Of a stretch of 64,000 bases of DNA, positions 8,872 to 17,358 are shown piece after piece. Both the position numbers and the translations under genes were made by a program. The stretch comes from JANMDU01 sp031375105 (GTDB lineage Bacteria > Pseudomonadota > Gammaproteobacteria > Burkholderiales > Burkholderiaceae_C), in the NCBI GenBank assembly GCA_031375105.1, contig JANMHJ010000060.1, forward strand, positions 1 through 64,000. Direction: 5' to 3'. The notes beneath the pieces are model-generated. The model ran no database searches. It was not told where the DNA came from and saw only the letters and a list, made by a program, of their open reading frames with translations. The first letter of the stretch is position 1. Every line of letters begins with the position of its first letter.

Positions 8872-8934
8872 GCCATTTTGGCTTCAAATAATCTCTTAAA
8901 AACGCAACGACGCGCCCTTGACCTAAATCCGCTG

Positions 8935-9092
8935 CGTGATGGGTCTGAAAAAACCGAGGGCTTTCCTCATCGCGCGCGAGAAACCATGCTGGCACGCTAC
9001 AAAAGATAGCAGCTCGGGGCGGTCGGGTGGAGTGCCAAAAGGAAAGCACTCGGCTTTTTCGTGCACGTTACGGAGCAGGCGAGCGGGTCGCG
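8935..9092. repeat. ~160-base element, right member of an inverted pair
   Basis: Inverted relative of 8632-8792. Inside this copy GAAAAAACCGAGGGCTTTCC and the complementary GGAAAGCACTCGGCTTTTTC lie about 65 bases apart, so a transcript would fold into a long hairpin. Confidence 0.7.
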
Positions 9093-9226
9093 TCAAACAG
9101 TTGAGCACCAACACACTAAGCACAAAGCAAAACCCCATATGCCAAAACCCAACTTAGCTTATTCGCATATGCCAACAACAAAAAAGTAGTTTGGTTTTAA
9201 AGGGCAATGCGGCAAAGTCCATCCCC

Positions 9227-10021
9227 ATGACAGACATCGCATTCATTCTTTCCGGCTTCTTCGTTGGCTTCGTGGTCGGCCTCACTGGTGTGGGCGGCGG
9301 CTCCCTGATGACACCGCTTCTCATCTTCGGTTTCGGCATCAAACCGATCCTCGCCGTGGGCACGGATTTGCTCTTTGCCGCGTTCACCAAACTCGGCGGG
9401 ACCGTTAATCTAGCGCTCGCCCGTCGGGTGGATTGGAAAATCGTTGGCAGCTTGAGCATGGGCTCCATCCCCGCCGCTTTGCTCACCGTGGGCGCGCTGC
9501 ATTACTTCGGCGCAGCACAAGAATCCGTGCAAAAGGTCATGACGACGACCCTCGGATTCGCGCTGCTGCTCACCGCAGCTGCCACGCTCTACAAAGTCAT
9601 CAAAGGCACAGCCGCTCCCGCGTTCGATATCAGCGCCGAACAGCTCGAAGCTGCCACGAAGCCTCGCCACCCCGCCCTGCCCATCATCTTTGGCGCGCTC
9701 ATCGGCGTACTCGTCTCACTCACCTCCGTTGGCGCTGGCGCCATTGGCGTGACCGCCCTGATGCTGCTCTACCCTGCCCTGCCGCTGAACCGCATCGTGG
9801 CCGCTGATGTGGCTTATGCCGTGCCGCTCACACTGGTTGCAGGCCTCGGCCACGCCTCGATTGGATCGGTCGATTGGCAGTTGCTGGCTAAGTTGCTGGC
9901 AGGCTCGCTTCCTGGCATTTGGCTGGGCACCAAGCTGGGCAACCATGTGCCGGATCGTGCGATTCGCTCCATTCTTTCGCTGCTGCTGGCCTATGCGGGC
10001 TTCAAGCTGCTGGCGATCTAA
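9227..10021 (+). CDS. TauE/SafE-family anion exporter
   Basis: This 264-residue inner-membrane protein belongs to the TauE/SafE family, whose members export sulfite, sulfoacetate or related organic anions. About eight hydrophobic helices are visible. Each half has the family's glycine-rich repeat (FVVGLTGVGGGSLMTPLL near the N-terminus and LVSLTSVGAGAIGVTALML in the second half). I chose ATG 9227 (MTDIAFILSG). It lies directly upstream of, and in line with, the siroheme sulfite reductase gene (31-base gap). Export of excess sulfite is therefore a reasonable role, but that is inference from context. Confidence 0.88.
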   Translation: MTDIAFILSGFFVGFVVGLTGVGGGSLMTPLLIFGFGIKPILAVGTDLLFAAFTKLGGTVNLALARRVDWKIVGSLSMGSIPAALLTVGALHYFGAAQESVQKVMTTTLGFALLLTAAATLYKVIKGTAAPAFDISAEQLEAATKPRHPALPIIFGALIGVLVSLTSVGAGAIGVTALMLLYPALPLNRIVAADVAYAVPLTLVAGLGHASIGSVDWQLLAKLLAGSLPGIWLGTKLGNHVPDRAIRSILSLLLAYAGFKLLAI

Positions 10022-10052
10022 TTTTCGTTTTGGTTTTCAGGCTACACACAAC

Positions 10053-11888
10053 ATGTATCAATACAACGCCTTTGACAAAGAATTCGTGAAACTGCGCGCT
10101 GCGCAATACCGCGATCAACTGGAGCGCCGATTGGATGGCCGCCTTGCAGAGGAAGAATTTCGCCCCCTGCGCCTGCAAAACGGCTGGTATGTGCAACGCT
10201 ATGCACCGATGCTGCGTGTAGCAGTGCCCTATGGCGAGCTCAACTCAGCGCAGCTTCGCGTGCTGGCGCAGATCGCACGCGACTACGATCAGCCCAGCGA
10301 TGAAGTGTTCCAAGCCGCCGTCACAGGCCAAGCGCGCCTCTCTGGCCAAGGCATTGAATTACAAAAGGGCTATGGCCACTTCACCACGCGGCAAAACATC
10401 CAATACAACTGGATTCCGCTCGATAAATCCGCTGACGTGATGGATCTGCTCGCCAGCGTGAACATGCATGGCATTCAAACCAGCGGCAATTGCATTCGCA
10501 ATATCACCAGCGATGGCTTAGCTGGCATTGCGCCCGATGAGATCGCAGACCCACGCCCATTTTGCGAAATCTTGCGCCAATGGAGCGCGCTGCATCCAGA
10601 GTTTGCCTTTTTGCCACGTAAATTCAAAATTGCTGTCACGGGAGCCGAGGAAGACCGGGCCGCCACTTACTGGCACGATGTGGGCCTACAACTGGTCAAA
10701 GCGAGGGAGGACAATGCTGCACAAGGCGTTGCTCGCGGCGATCTAGGCTTCAAAGTGTTAGTAGGTGGCGGCATGGGTCGCACGCCCGTCATCGCCACCG
10801 TGATCCGCGATTTTTTGCCGTGGAATCAGGTGCTCAATTACATCGAAGCCATTGTGCGCGTGTACAACCTGTTTGGCCGCCGAGATAACAAATACAAGGC
10901 ACGTATTAAGATTTTGGTGAAGGCCGAAGGTCAGAAATTCATTGATGCGGTGGAAGTGGAGTATCAAAACATCCTCTCGCAAGACGGCGGCCCGCACACC
11001 ATTCCGCAAGCGGAGTTGGATCGGGTTTCAAAGCATTTTATGCCTCTAGCCGGTATAGAATGTGCGCTGAGCGCTACTGATTTTGTAGCAAATAAGGTCA
11101 GCCGTATTCTAGAAGTGGCTGCGCACGATGATGTGGCCTTCACCCGCTGGCTCACCCGTAACGTGCATACACACAAAAATCCGAAGCTGCGTGCGGTGAC
11201 GCTTTCTGTGAAGCGCGTCGGCCAGTCGCCGGGCGACGTAACGCCCGAACAAATGGAAGCGGCTGCGCAAATTGCAGACAGTTATAGCGCAGGCGAGTTG
11301 CGCGTCACGCATGATCAAAATCTGCTCCTGCCTTGGGTGAGCTGCGATGCCCTGCCCGATTTGTGGCGTGCGGCGAAGAAGGCGGGTTTTGCATCCAGCA
11401 ACATCGGACTGCTCTCCGACATGATCGCCTGCCCCGGCGGCGATTTCTGTGATCTGGCGAATGCCCGCAGCCTGCCGATTGCACAGCAGCTCACCGAGCG
11501 CTACCAAGATTTAGACGAGCTTGAAGACTTGGGTGACATTGATCTGCATATGAGCGGCTGCATTAATTCATGCGGCCACCATCACAGCGGTCACATCGGC
11601 ATTCTGGGCGTGGACAAAGATGGCCAAGAGTGGTATCAGCTCACGCTCGGCGGCTCAGACGGCAGCAAAATCAGCGGCGCATCGGTTGCAGGCAAAGTCG
11701 TCGGCCCATCGTTCACTGCTCAAGAGATCCCAGAAGCGATTGAAGCCGTTTTGCTCACCTACAAAGAATTGCGCGAACCGCGTGCCGAGAAATTTGAGCT
11801 GTTCATCGATACATTGAAGCGCCTTGGCGCAGAGCCTTTCAAAGCGGCGGCCAACAGTGTTCGCCACAAAGAAGAAGCCATCTCCTGA
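10053..11888 (+). CDS. cysI: Siroheme [4Fe-4S] sulfite/nitrite reductase, CysI-like
   Basis: The enzyme reduces sulfite to sulfide with six electrons at a coupled siroheme-[4Fe-4S] centre. Four cluster cysteines are visible in the usual C-x5-C and C-x3-C pattern: C460 and C466 (ACPGGDFCDLA), and C503 and C507 (GCINSCGHH). The N-terminal half has the reductase repeat with RLSGQGIELQKGYGHFTTRQ. The start ATG 10053 (MYQYNAF) follows 31 bases after the exporter gene. Lying with cysH, cysD and cysN, it is more likely a sulfite than a nitrite reductase. A dispersed-repeat copy at 11046-11090 encodes a central loop in frame. Confidence 0.92.
   Translation: MYQYNAFDKEFVKLRAAQYRDQLERRLDGRLAEEEFRPLRLQNGWYVQRYAPMLRVAVPYGELNSAQLRVLAQIARDYDQPSDEVFQAAVTGQARLSGQGIELQKGYGHFTTRQNIQYNWIPLDKSADVMDLLASVNMHGIQTSGNCIRNITSDGLAGIAPDEIADPRPFCEILRQWSALHPEFAFLPRKFKIAVTGAEEDRAATYWHDVGLQLVKAREDNAAQGVARGDLGFKVLVGGGMGRTPVIATVIRDFLPWNQVLNYIEAIVRVYNLFGRRDNKYKARIKILVKAEGQKFIDAVEVEYQNILSQDGGPHTIPQAELDRVSKHFMPLAGIECALSATDFVANKVSRILEVAAHDDVAFTRWLTRNVHTHKNPKLRAVTLSVKRVGQSPGDVTPEQMEAAAQIADSYSAGELRVTHDQNLLLPWVSCDALPDLWRAAKKAGFASSNIGLLSDMIACPGGDFCDLANARSLPIAQQLTERYQDLDELEDLGDIDLHMSGCINSCGHHHSGHIGILGVDKDGQEWYQLTLGGSDGSKISGASVAGKVVGPSFTAQEIPEAIEAVLLTYKELREPRAEKFELFIDTLKRLGAEPFKAAANSVRHKEEAIS
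11046..11090 (-). repeat. Dispersed short repeat, copy inside the cysI-like gene
   Basis: The plus strand reads CTAGCCGGTATAGA, then TGTGCGC, then GCTACTGATTTTGTAGCA. This is the reverse orientation of the consensus. It is in frame and encodes the peptide ALSATDFVA, closely matching ALSAIDFIA encoded by the tsaD copy. Confidence 0.7.
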
Positions 11889-11899
11889 GAGTAAGCAAC

Positions 11900-12313
11900 A
11901 TGTCAAATACTATTGAATTAATAGCACCCCGCGCAGAAAATAGGCCGGCTAATGGCCAATATGAGGCCTTGAATGTCCTGAAAATTAGCAATGACAGCGA
12001 TGTAGCCAGCCAGGCTCAAGCGCTCAGCAGTGCAGAAGTGGTGGAGCTGCATTTTCCTGCGTTCAGCGATGGCAGAGCGTTCAGCCAAGCCGTGCAATTG
12101 CGCAAGCGCCTCGGTTTCAAAGGCGATATCCGTGCCACAGGCGATGTGCTCATTGACCAACTCGTGCAAATGCAGCGCAGCGGCTTCACCAGCGCCGTGT
12201 TGCGCGAAGACCAAAGCGCGGAGCATGCCGCCAAGTTGCTTGCGCATTACAAAAGTTTTTACCAAGGCGACATGGCAAACAGAGCAGCTTTCTCTACAGG
12301 GAAACTCGCGTGA
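11900..12313 (+). CDS. DUF934 protein linked to sulfite reduction
   Basis: This 137-residue protein belongs to the DUF934 family, which is regularly found beside siroheme sulfite reductase and cysH in proteobacteria but has no established activity. Conserved parts are VVELHFPAFSDGRAFSQAVQLR, split as a beta strand and helix, then LGFKGDIRATGDVLIDQLVQ and RSGFTSAVL. The first ~20 residues (ELIAPRAENRPANG) are encoded by a copy of the dispersed short repeat. The ATG is 11 bases after the reductase stop and the gene overlaps cysH by four bases, so all three are one operon. Some role in sulfite reductase assembly is only a guess. Confidence 0.82.
   Translation: MSNTIELIAPRAENRPANGQYEALNVLKISNDSDVASQAQALSSAEVVELHFPAFSDGRAFSQAVQLRKRLGFKGDIRATGDVLIDQLVQMQRSGFTSAVLREDQSAEHAAKLLAHYKSFYQGDMANRAAFSTGKLA
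11909..11952 (+). repeat. Dispersed short repeat at the 5' end of the DUF934 gene
   Basis: It reads CTATTGAATTAATAGCA, then CGCGCAGA, then a diverged right end GGCCGGCTAATGG. It is in frame near the start codon and encodes ELIAPRAENRPANG. Confidence 0.7.
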
Positions 12314-13026
12314 ACGCTGTTCAACTGCATGCCAAGCCTTCGGCAGACTTTGATAAAAAAGTAGTTGCTGCGCACAATCTGCTGCGCCAGGCGGGTGAGC
12401 TGTATCAGCCGCTCACGCAAGCCAGCAGTCTCGGCGTGGAAGACATGGTGATCACGCATTTGCTGCACACGCTGGGGGTGAAAAGTGAAGTCTTCGTGTT
12501 GCAAACCGGTAAGCTCTATGCGCAAACGCTCGATCTGCTCAAAACCGTGCAAGCGAACTACGGCCATCAACGCGTGATCCGCATTCATGAGCCAGAGCAC
12601 CAAGCCGCCGAAGCCTTTGAAACCGCCAACGGCAAAGATGCGATGTACCAAAGCATCGCCCTGCGCAAACAATGCTGTGATATCCGCAAGATGAGGCCCT
12701 TAGCCGTTGCACTTGAAGGCAAACGCGCATGGATCACCGGTCTGCGTAAAGAACAGTCCGATGCACGTGCAGCCGTGCACGCCATCGACGACAGCAGCGA
12801 GAAAACCAAGATCAATCCCCTGCACGATTGGCTGCTCGGCGATGTGTGGCATTACGTCAAAGCTAACAACGTGCCCTACAACGCCCTGCACGATCAGTTT
12901 TACCCCAGCATCGGCTGCCAGCCTTGCACCCGCGCAGTGACGCTAGGCGAAGATTTCCGCTCAGGCCGCTGGTGGTGGGAAAACGAAGCGGCAAAGGAAT
13001 GTGGTTTGCATGTTGTACCCGTCTGA
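12310..13026 (+). CDS. cysH: Adenylyl-sulfate (APS) reductase CysH
   Basis: CysH reduces activated sulfate to sulfite with thioredoxin or glutathione as electron donor. Two cysteine pairs, C122-C123 (KQCCDIRKMRPL) and C203/C206 (IGCQPCTRA), are the [4Fe-4S] ligands found in APS reductases and absent from PAPS reductases. The enzyme should therefore use APS directly. That agrees with the absence of an APS-kinase domain in the CysN of this cluster. Length is 238 residues. It starts at GTG 12310, overlapping the DUF934 stop (GTGA). Confidence 0.94.
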   Translation: MNAVQLHAKPSADFDKKVVAAHNLLRQAGELYQPLTQASSLGVEDMVITHLLHTLGVKSEVFVLQTGKLYAQTLDLLKTVQANYGHQRVIRIHEPEHQAAEAFETANGKDAMYQSIALRKQCCDIRKMRPLAVALEGKRAWITGLRKEQSDARAAVHAIDDSSEKTKINPLHDWLLGDVWHYVKANNVPYNALHDQFYPSIGCQPCTRAVTLGEDFRSGRWWWENEAAKECGLHVVPV

Positions 13027-13056
13027 AAGCCGAATAAGGATGCAAATACAAATACA

Positions 13057-13196
13057 GTACGCGAAAGACGCGAAAGTTACGCGAAACAAATACCCAAAAA
13101 AACACCCATCAACAGTTTTGAATTCAATTTCCTCCTTTCTCTTTTTCTCTTTTTTGCGTCTTTCGCGTAACTCTCGCGTCTTTCGCGACCGGAAAC
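13057..13196. repeat. CGCGAAAG inverted-repeat element, copy B
   Basis: The left arm holds TACGCGAAAGACGCGAAAG and TTACGCGAAA. The right arm holds GCGTCTTTCGCGTAACTC then GCGTCTTTCGCGACCGGAAA. A pyrimidine-rich spacer separates the arms. It fills the gap between cysH and cysD, so a transcript crossing it could fold into a long stem. Confidence 0.8.
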
Positions 13197-13234
13197 TCAA
13201 TATCTTTGCAAGTTAATCTGCCACCCAATCGCCA

Positions 13235-14167
13235 ATGAACGCCAGAACCGAACCTCAATTGCTCGAGCAGCTTTCTAACCAACACCTCAACGCGCTAGAA
13301 GAAGAAGCTATTTTTATTCTCCGCGAAGTGGCAGGCAGCTTTGAAAAGCCCACCCTGCTCTTCTCAGGCGGCAAAGACTCTGCAGTGCTTTTGAAGTGCG
13401 CAGAAAAAGCATTCGGAATTGGCAAGATTCCATATCCCTTGCTGATGATCGACACGGGTCACAACTACCAAGAAGTTTGTGATTTCAGAGACATGCGTGC
13501 CTCAGAACTGGGTGCGAAACTGGTGGTGCGCAGTGTGGAAGATTCGATGAAGCGCGGCACCGTGCGCTTGAGCAGACCGGATGAATCTCGCAATGTGCAT
13601 CAATCCGTCACGCTGCTGGAAGCGATTGAAGAATTTCAGTTTGATGCGTTGATTGGTGGTGCGCGCCGTGATGAAGAAAAAGCCCGTGCGAAAGAGCGTA
13701 TCTTTTCGCATCGCGACAGCTTCGGCCAATGGCAGCCCAAAGCCCAGCGCCCTGAGTTGTGGAGCTTGTTCAACACAAAAATTCATCCCGGCGAGCATTT
13801 CCGCGTGTTCCCGATCAGCAACTGGACGGAGCTGGATGTGTGGCAATACATCGCTCGTGAAAACATCGAGTTGCCCAGCATTTACTTCACCCACAAACGC
13901 CCGGTGGTCGAGCGTCGCGGCCTGCTCGTGCCCATCACGCCGCTCACACCTGCGAAGGATGGTGAAGTCATCGAGCAACGCGATGTGCGCTTTCGCACCG
14001 TAGGCGACATCACTTGCACCGCGCCTGTGGCCAGCTTAGCTAAGAATGCGCAAGACATTGTTTTGGAAACTCTAACCGCTGATATTTCCGAACGCGGCGC
14101 AACGCGCATGGACGATAAAACTTCTGAGGCTTCGATGGAGAAGCGTAAGAAGGAAGGGTATTTCTAA
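13235..14167 (+). CDS. cysD: Sulfate adenylyltransferase subunit 2, CysD
   Basis: CysD is the catalytic half of ATP sulfurylase; with the GTPase CysN it makes APS from sulfate and ATP. The PP-loop SGGKDS is at residues 44-49. Further conserved parts are LLMIDTGHNYQEVCDFRD, GGARRDEEKARAKER and the C-terminal MEKRKKEGYF. Length 310 is typical. The gene is 208 bases after cysH with repeat element B in between, and its TAA overlaps the cysN ATG by one base. Confidence 0.96.
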   Translation: MNARTEPQLLEQLSNQHLNALEEEAIFILREVAGSFEKPTLLFSGGKDSAVLLKCAEKAFGIGKIPYPLLMIDTGHNYQEVCDFRDMRASELGAKLVVRSVEDSMKRGTVRLSRPDESRNVHQSVTLLEAIEEFQFDALIGGARRDEEKARAKERIFSHRDSFGQWQPKAQRPELWSLFNTKIHPGEHFRVFPISNWTELDVWQYIARENIELPSIYFTHKRPVVERRGLLVPITPLTPAKDGEVIEQRDVRFRTVGDITCTAPVASLAKNAQDIVLETLTADISERGATRMDDKTSEASMEKRKKEGYF

Positions 14168-15435
14168 TGCAACACCAAGCACTCAAATTCATCACCTGCG
14201 GCTCCGTCGATGATGGCAAGTCAACGCTGATCGGCCGCCTGCTCGTTGACAGCAAAACAGCCCTGCTCGACCAGATCGCTGGCGTGTCTAAAACCGGCGA
14301 AATCGATCTCGCCCAGTTCACCGATGGCCTCACCGCTGAGCGCGAGCAAGGCATCACGATCGATGTGGCTTACCGCTATTTCTCGACCGCTAGTCGCAAG
14401 TTCATCATTGGCGATGCACCCGGCCATGAGCAATACACGCGCAACATGGTGACTGCCGCTTCGAGCGCCGATGCTGCCGTGGTGTTGGTAGATGCCACCA
14501 AGCTCGTTTGGCAGCAACAGCCCGTGCAGCTCTTGCCGCAAACCAAGCGGCATAGCCTTCTCGCGCACTTACTGCGAGTGCCCAGCATCGTGTTTGCGAT
14601 CAACAAGTTGGACGCGGTTGAAAACGCGGAGCTTGCTTTCAACAACATCAGCGCGGCATTGAATGCGATGGCCGAACAGGCTGGCATTGAAACTGCGGCT
14701 ATCGTTCCTGTGTCTGCCTTGAAGGGCGACAACGTTGTAGAGCTTTCGAGCCGTTGGCCGTTTTACTCTGGGCACAGCTTGCTACAAATTTTAGAGCAAC
14801 TGCCTGCACAATCCTCGCTGAATGAAGAGCGCCAAGTGCCCACCGCGCTGCCCATTCAGTGGCTTGACAAAGATGCCAGTAGCAATACCACTGCACAAGG
14901 CCGTCGCACATTTTGGGGGCGCTTGGCTTCGGGCAGTTTGAAGATCGGCCAAGAATTGCAAGTCTTCCCAAGTGGACAAAAGGCTTTGATTTCTCAGCTG
15001 CTGGATCATGCGAGAGAGCCTTTGCAGCAAGACCAAGGTTTGAACACAAGTTACGGCATCGTCCTCGACCGCGAAGTGGATATTTCACGCGGCGATTGGC
15101 TGCTCGCGCCCGATGCTCTGTCAGCGCAGCGCAGCCTGAAAGCCACCGTCGCTTGGATGGATGAAGAGCCTCTGCAAGCAGGCCGCACCTATCTCGCGCT
15201 GCATGGGCATCGCTGGGTAAAAGCCAAAGTCACGCGGGTGAGCCAACGTTTTGATATTCATACCCTCTCGCCGCAGGAAGCCACGCAATTGCAGGCCAAT
15301 GAAATCGGTATCGTAGAGCTGGCTTTGCAAGAGCCGATTACCGCGCTGCCTTACGCACAAAGCAAGGCATTGGGGGCGTTGATTTTGGTCGATACCGCGA
15401 GCCACAAAACCTCGGGTGCGGTGCTCGTGCGCTGA
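14167..15435 (+). CDS. cysN: Sulfate adenylyltransferase subunit 1 (GTPase), CysN
   Basis: CysN is an EF-Tu-like GTPase whose GTP hydrolysis drives APS formation by CysD. The P-loop GSVDDGKST is at residues 12-20, G3 is DAPGHEQYTRNM and G4 is INKLD. The 422-residue length covers the GTPase and two beta-barrel domains only; there is no fused APS kinase (CysC), consistent with an APS-type reductase in the operon. A GC-rich hairpin overlaps the stop codon (GTGCGC and GCGCGCAC), but no T run follows it. Confidence 0.95.
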   Translation: MQHQALKFITCGSVDDGKSTLIGRLLVDSKTALLDQIAGVSKTGEIDLAQFTDGLTAEREQGITIDVAYRYFSTASRKFIIGDAPGHEQYTRNMVTAASSADAAVVLVDATKLVWQQQPVQLLPQTKRHSLLAHLLRVPSIVFAINKLDAVENAELAFNNISAALNAMAEQAGIETAAIVPVSALKGDNVVELSSRWPFYSGHSLLQILEQLPAQSSLNEERQVPTALPIQWLDKDASSNTTAQGRRTFWGRLASGSLKIGQELQVFPSGQKALISQLLDHAREPLQQDQGLNTSYGIVLDREVDISRGDWLLAPDALSAQRSLKATVAWMDEEPLQAGRTYLALHGHRWVKAKVTRVSQRFDIHTLSPQEATQLQANEIGIVELALQEPITALPYAQSKALGALILVDTASHKTSGAVLVR

Positions 15436-15521
15436 TGCGCGCACACTAGAGACCTTGCCCTCAACTCACCCTGATTTCCCAAGTAAAATCAAGGGTTTAC
15501 GCTTATCACTACCGAATTGCT

Positions 15522-15851
15522 ATGACTCACATCGTTACTGAAGCTTGCATCAAATGCAAATACACCGATTGCGTTGATGTCTGCCCCGTAGACTGCTTCC
15601 GCGAAGGCCCCAACATGCTCGTCATCGACCCTGACGAATGCATCGACTGCGCCGTCTGCATCCCCGAATGCCCCGTGAATGCGATCTACGCTGAAGAAGA
15701 CACGCCCGCAGATCAAATCCATTTCATCAAGCTCAACATTGAGTTGTCTCAAAAAGCGGGCTGGAAAAGCATCACCAAGCGCAAAACCGCGCCAGCTGAT
15801 GCGGATGAGTGGAAAGACAAGACTGGCAAGCTGGCTTTGCTGGAGCGCTGA
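15522..15851 (+). CDS. fdxA: 7Fe ferredoxin FdxA
   Basis: This 109-residue ferredoxin carries a [3Fe-4S] and a [4Fe-4S] cluster. The ligand pattern is clear: C9, C17 and C21 in ACIKCKYTDCVDVCPVDC, then CIDCAVCIPECP. The C-terminal extension of about 45 residues is typical of the FdxA type. It is a low-potential electron carrier. Its place between the sulfate-reduction genes and a ferredoxin-NADP reductase suggests that it passes NADPH electrons to the siroheme reductase, which is inference. A terminator-like hairpin at 15921-15952 follows. Confidence 0.95.
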   Translation: MTHIVTEACIKCKYTDCVDVCPVDCFREGPNMLVIDPDECIDCAVCIPECPVNAIYAEEDTPADQIHFIKLNIELSQKAGWKSITKRKTAPADADEWKDKTGKLALLER

Positions 15852-15868
15852 AATTTTTTAAGACAGGA

Positions 15869-16028
15869 ATTCCGGACGCGAAGGGCGCGAAAGTTGCGCG
15901 AAAATCGCGAAAGGAATACCAAAAAGTGTGGAGCAACTTCCACACCTTTTTAAGTTTGGTGATGTGATTTTTCTTACTTCGTTTGGTATTAATTTTTTCT
16001 CTTTTTCGCATCCTTCGCGTCCGGAAGT
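15869..16028. repeat. CGCGAAAG inverted-repeat element, copy C
   Basis: The ends TTCCGGACGCGAAGG and CCTTCGCGTCCGGAA are perfectly complementary over 15 bases. Inside, AATACCAAA pairs with TTTGGTATT. The centre holds a separate hairpin with a T run (15921-15952). This copy shows that the termini, not only the CGCGAAAG units, are matched. Confidence 0.85.
15921..15952 (+). terminator. Intrinsic terminator-like hairpin after fdxA
   Basis: GTGTGGA and TCCACAC pair around a six-base loop, preceded by AAAAA and followed by CTTTTT. The hairpin could work on both strands and lies at the centre of repeat element C. Confidence 0.7.
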
Positions 16029-16050
16029 TTTGTATTCAGGTATTTACCCC

Positions 16051-17175
16051 ATGGAACCTCAATTGAATCAAGAAGTCGTCAACACCGCCAATGCCCATGA
16101 TGGGTCAATCGTGACCGATGCGGTCATCATTGGTGCGGGTCCGGTGGGTTTGTTTCAGGTGTTTGAACTGGGTCTGCTCGAAGTCAAATCGCACATCATC
16201 GATTCGCTTGCCTACCCCGGCGGCCAGCCGATTGAACTGTATCCCGACAAACCGATTTACGATATTCCTGCGATTCCCGTTTGCACAGGGAAAGAACTGA
16301 CCGATGCTTTGATGAAGCAAATCGCGCCTTTCGGCGGCACGTTTCACCTCGGCCAAACCGTCACGCAAGTGCAAAAGCAAGAAGATGGCCGTTTCTTCGT
16401 TGAGACCAGCAAGGGCACGCAATTTCTCACGAAAACGATTTTCATTGCAGGTGGCGTAGGTGCCTTCGAGCCGCGATTGCTCAAAGTCGATGGGCTTGAT
16501 GCATTCAACAAAACTCAGCTGCATTACAGTGTGAAAGATCCCAGTATTTTTAAAGACAAGAATCTCGTCATCGTTGGCGGTGGCGATTCAGCTTTGGATT
16601 GGGCTTTGAATTTCGCGCAAGGCGGCCTTGGAGCAGGAGGGAACGCGAGCGTTCCGAAAGCCGAAAGCGTGATCCTGATTCACCGCCGTGACGGCTTCAA
16701 AGCCGCGCCTGCGAGCGTGGCCAAAATGAAAGAGCTGTGCGATGCCCTTGAGATGCAATTCATGGTTGGCACGGTGTCAGATATCGTGGCTGATGACGGA
16801 AAATTAAGCCAAATCAAAGTCACCGGTGGCGACGGCGTGACGCGCACCGTGCCCTTGGATATGCTTCTCGTCTTCTTCGGTCTATCGCCCAAACTCGGCC
16901 CTATTGCCCATTGGAGCTTAGAGATCGAGCGCAAGCAGCTCAAGGTCGATACTGAAAAATTCTCCACCAACATCCCCGGCATCTTCGCGGTGGGCGATAT
17001 CAACACCTATCCCGGCAAAAAGAAACTCATCCTCAGCGGCTTCCACGAATGCGCCCTCGCTGCCTTCGGTGCGATGCCCTTCATCTTCCCAGATAAAAAA
17101 GTACATCTGCAATACACCACCACCTCGCCGAAGCTGCATAAAGTGTTGGGTGTTGAGTCGCCGGTTTTTGATTGA
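16051..17175 (+). CDS. Ferredoxin--NADP(+) reductase, thioredoxin-reductase-like
   Basis: This 374-residue flavoprotein belongs to the TrxR-like ferredoxin-NADP reductases. The FAD Rossmann motif is IIGAGPVGLF near residue 26 and the NADP motif is VIVGGGDSALDWAL in the middle. The C-terminal ...GIFAVGDINTYPGKKKL.. binds the flavin. There is no CxxC redox pair, so it is not a thioredoxin reductase. I chose the ATG at 16051 (MEPQLNQEV), because sequence further upstream in frame belongs to repeat element C. Following fdxA, it probably reduces that ferredoxin. Confidence 0.9.
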   Translation: MEPQLNQEVVNTANAHDGSIVTDAVIIGAGPVGLFQVFELGLLEVKSHIIDSLAYPGGQPIELYPDKPIYDIPAIPVCTGKELTDALMKQIAPFGGTFHLGQTVTQVQKQEDGRFFVETSKGTQFLTKTIFIAGGVGAFEPRLLKVDGLDAFNKTQLHYSVKDPSIFKDKNLVIVGGGDSALDWALNFAQGGLGAGGNASVPKAESVILIHRRDGFKAAPASVAKMKELCDALEMQFMVGTVSDIVADDGKLSQIKVTGGDGVTRTVPLDMLLVFFGLSPKLGPIAHWSLEIERKQLKVDTEKFSTNIPGIFAVGDINTYPGKKKLILSGFHECALAAFGAMPFIFPDKKVHLQYTTTSPKLHKVLGVESPVFD

Positions 17176-17205
17176 GTCGGTTTGCGCGCGTCAGGATGGA
17201 TACCA

Positions 17206-17337
17206 ACATCCGGAGCGCGAAAGACGCGAAAGTTACGCGAAAAAAACCAAAAAAAGAAAAAACCAAGAGCCCTCATCCTCTACTCTTCAAGCGTCTTCTT
17301 TTCTTTGCATTCTTTCGCGTCTTTCGCGCAACGGATG
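17206..17337. repeat. CGCGAAAG inverted-repeat element, copy D
   Basis: The left end is CATCCGGAGCGCGAAAGACG followed by CGAAAGTTACGCGAAA. The right end is CTTTCGCGTCTTTCGCG then CAACGGATG. It lies between two convergent genes and could act as a shared transcription end. Confidence 0.8.
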
Positions 17338-17358
17338 TCTTCACTGGGTCAACTCACC

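Larger units (their letters stand above)
8567..9226. other. 660-base gene-free stretch made of repeats
   Basis: No open frame here looks like a conserved protein. The stretch holds a tandem duplication of a 37-base unit (8579-8653), an inverted pair of ~160-base elements (8632-8792 and 8935-9092), and one copy of the dispersed short repeat (8827-8871). From 9093 to 9226 I see only a twice-repeated CATATGCCAA and the upstream region of the TauE-like gene. Confidence 0.7.

Noticed and set aside
8576..9049. Open frame of 157 codons in the gene-free region
   Set aside because: It runs through the inverted pair of elements. The two arms do not preserve any protein sequence between them, so it is unlikely to be a gene.
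9807..10052. Longer start for the sulfite reductase
   Set aside because: The extra codons overlap the end of the exporter gene in another frame and look like shadow sequence; ATG 10053 gives the normal N-terminus.
15469..15495. Hairpin before fdxA (CCCTGATTT with AAATCAAGGG)
   Set aside because: Imperfect, without a T run and not matching any riboswitch or operator I know; probably chance.
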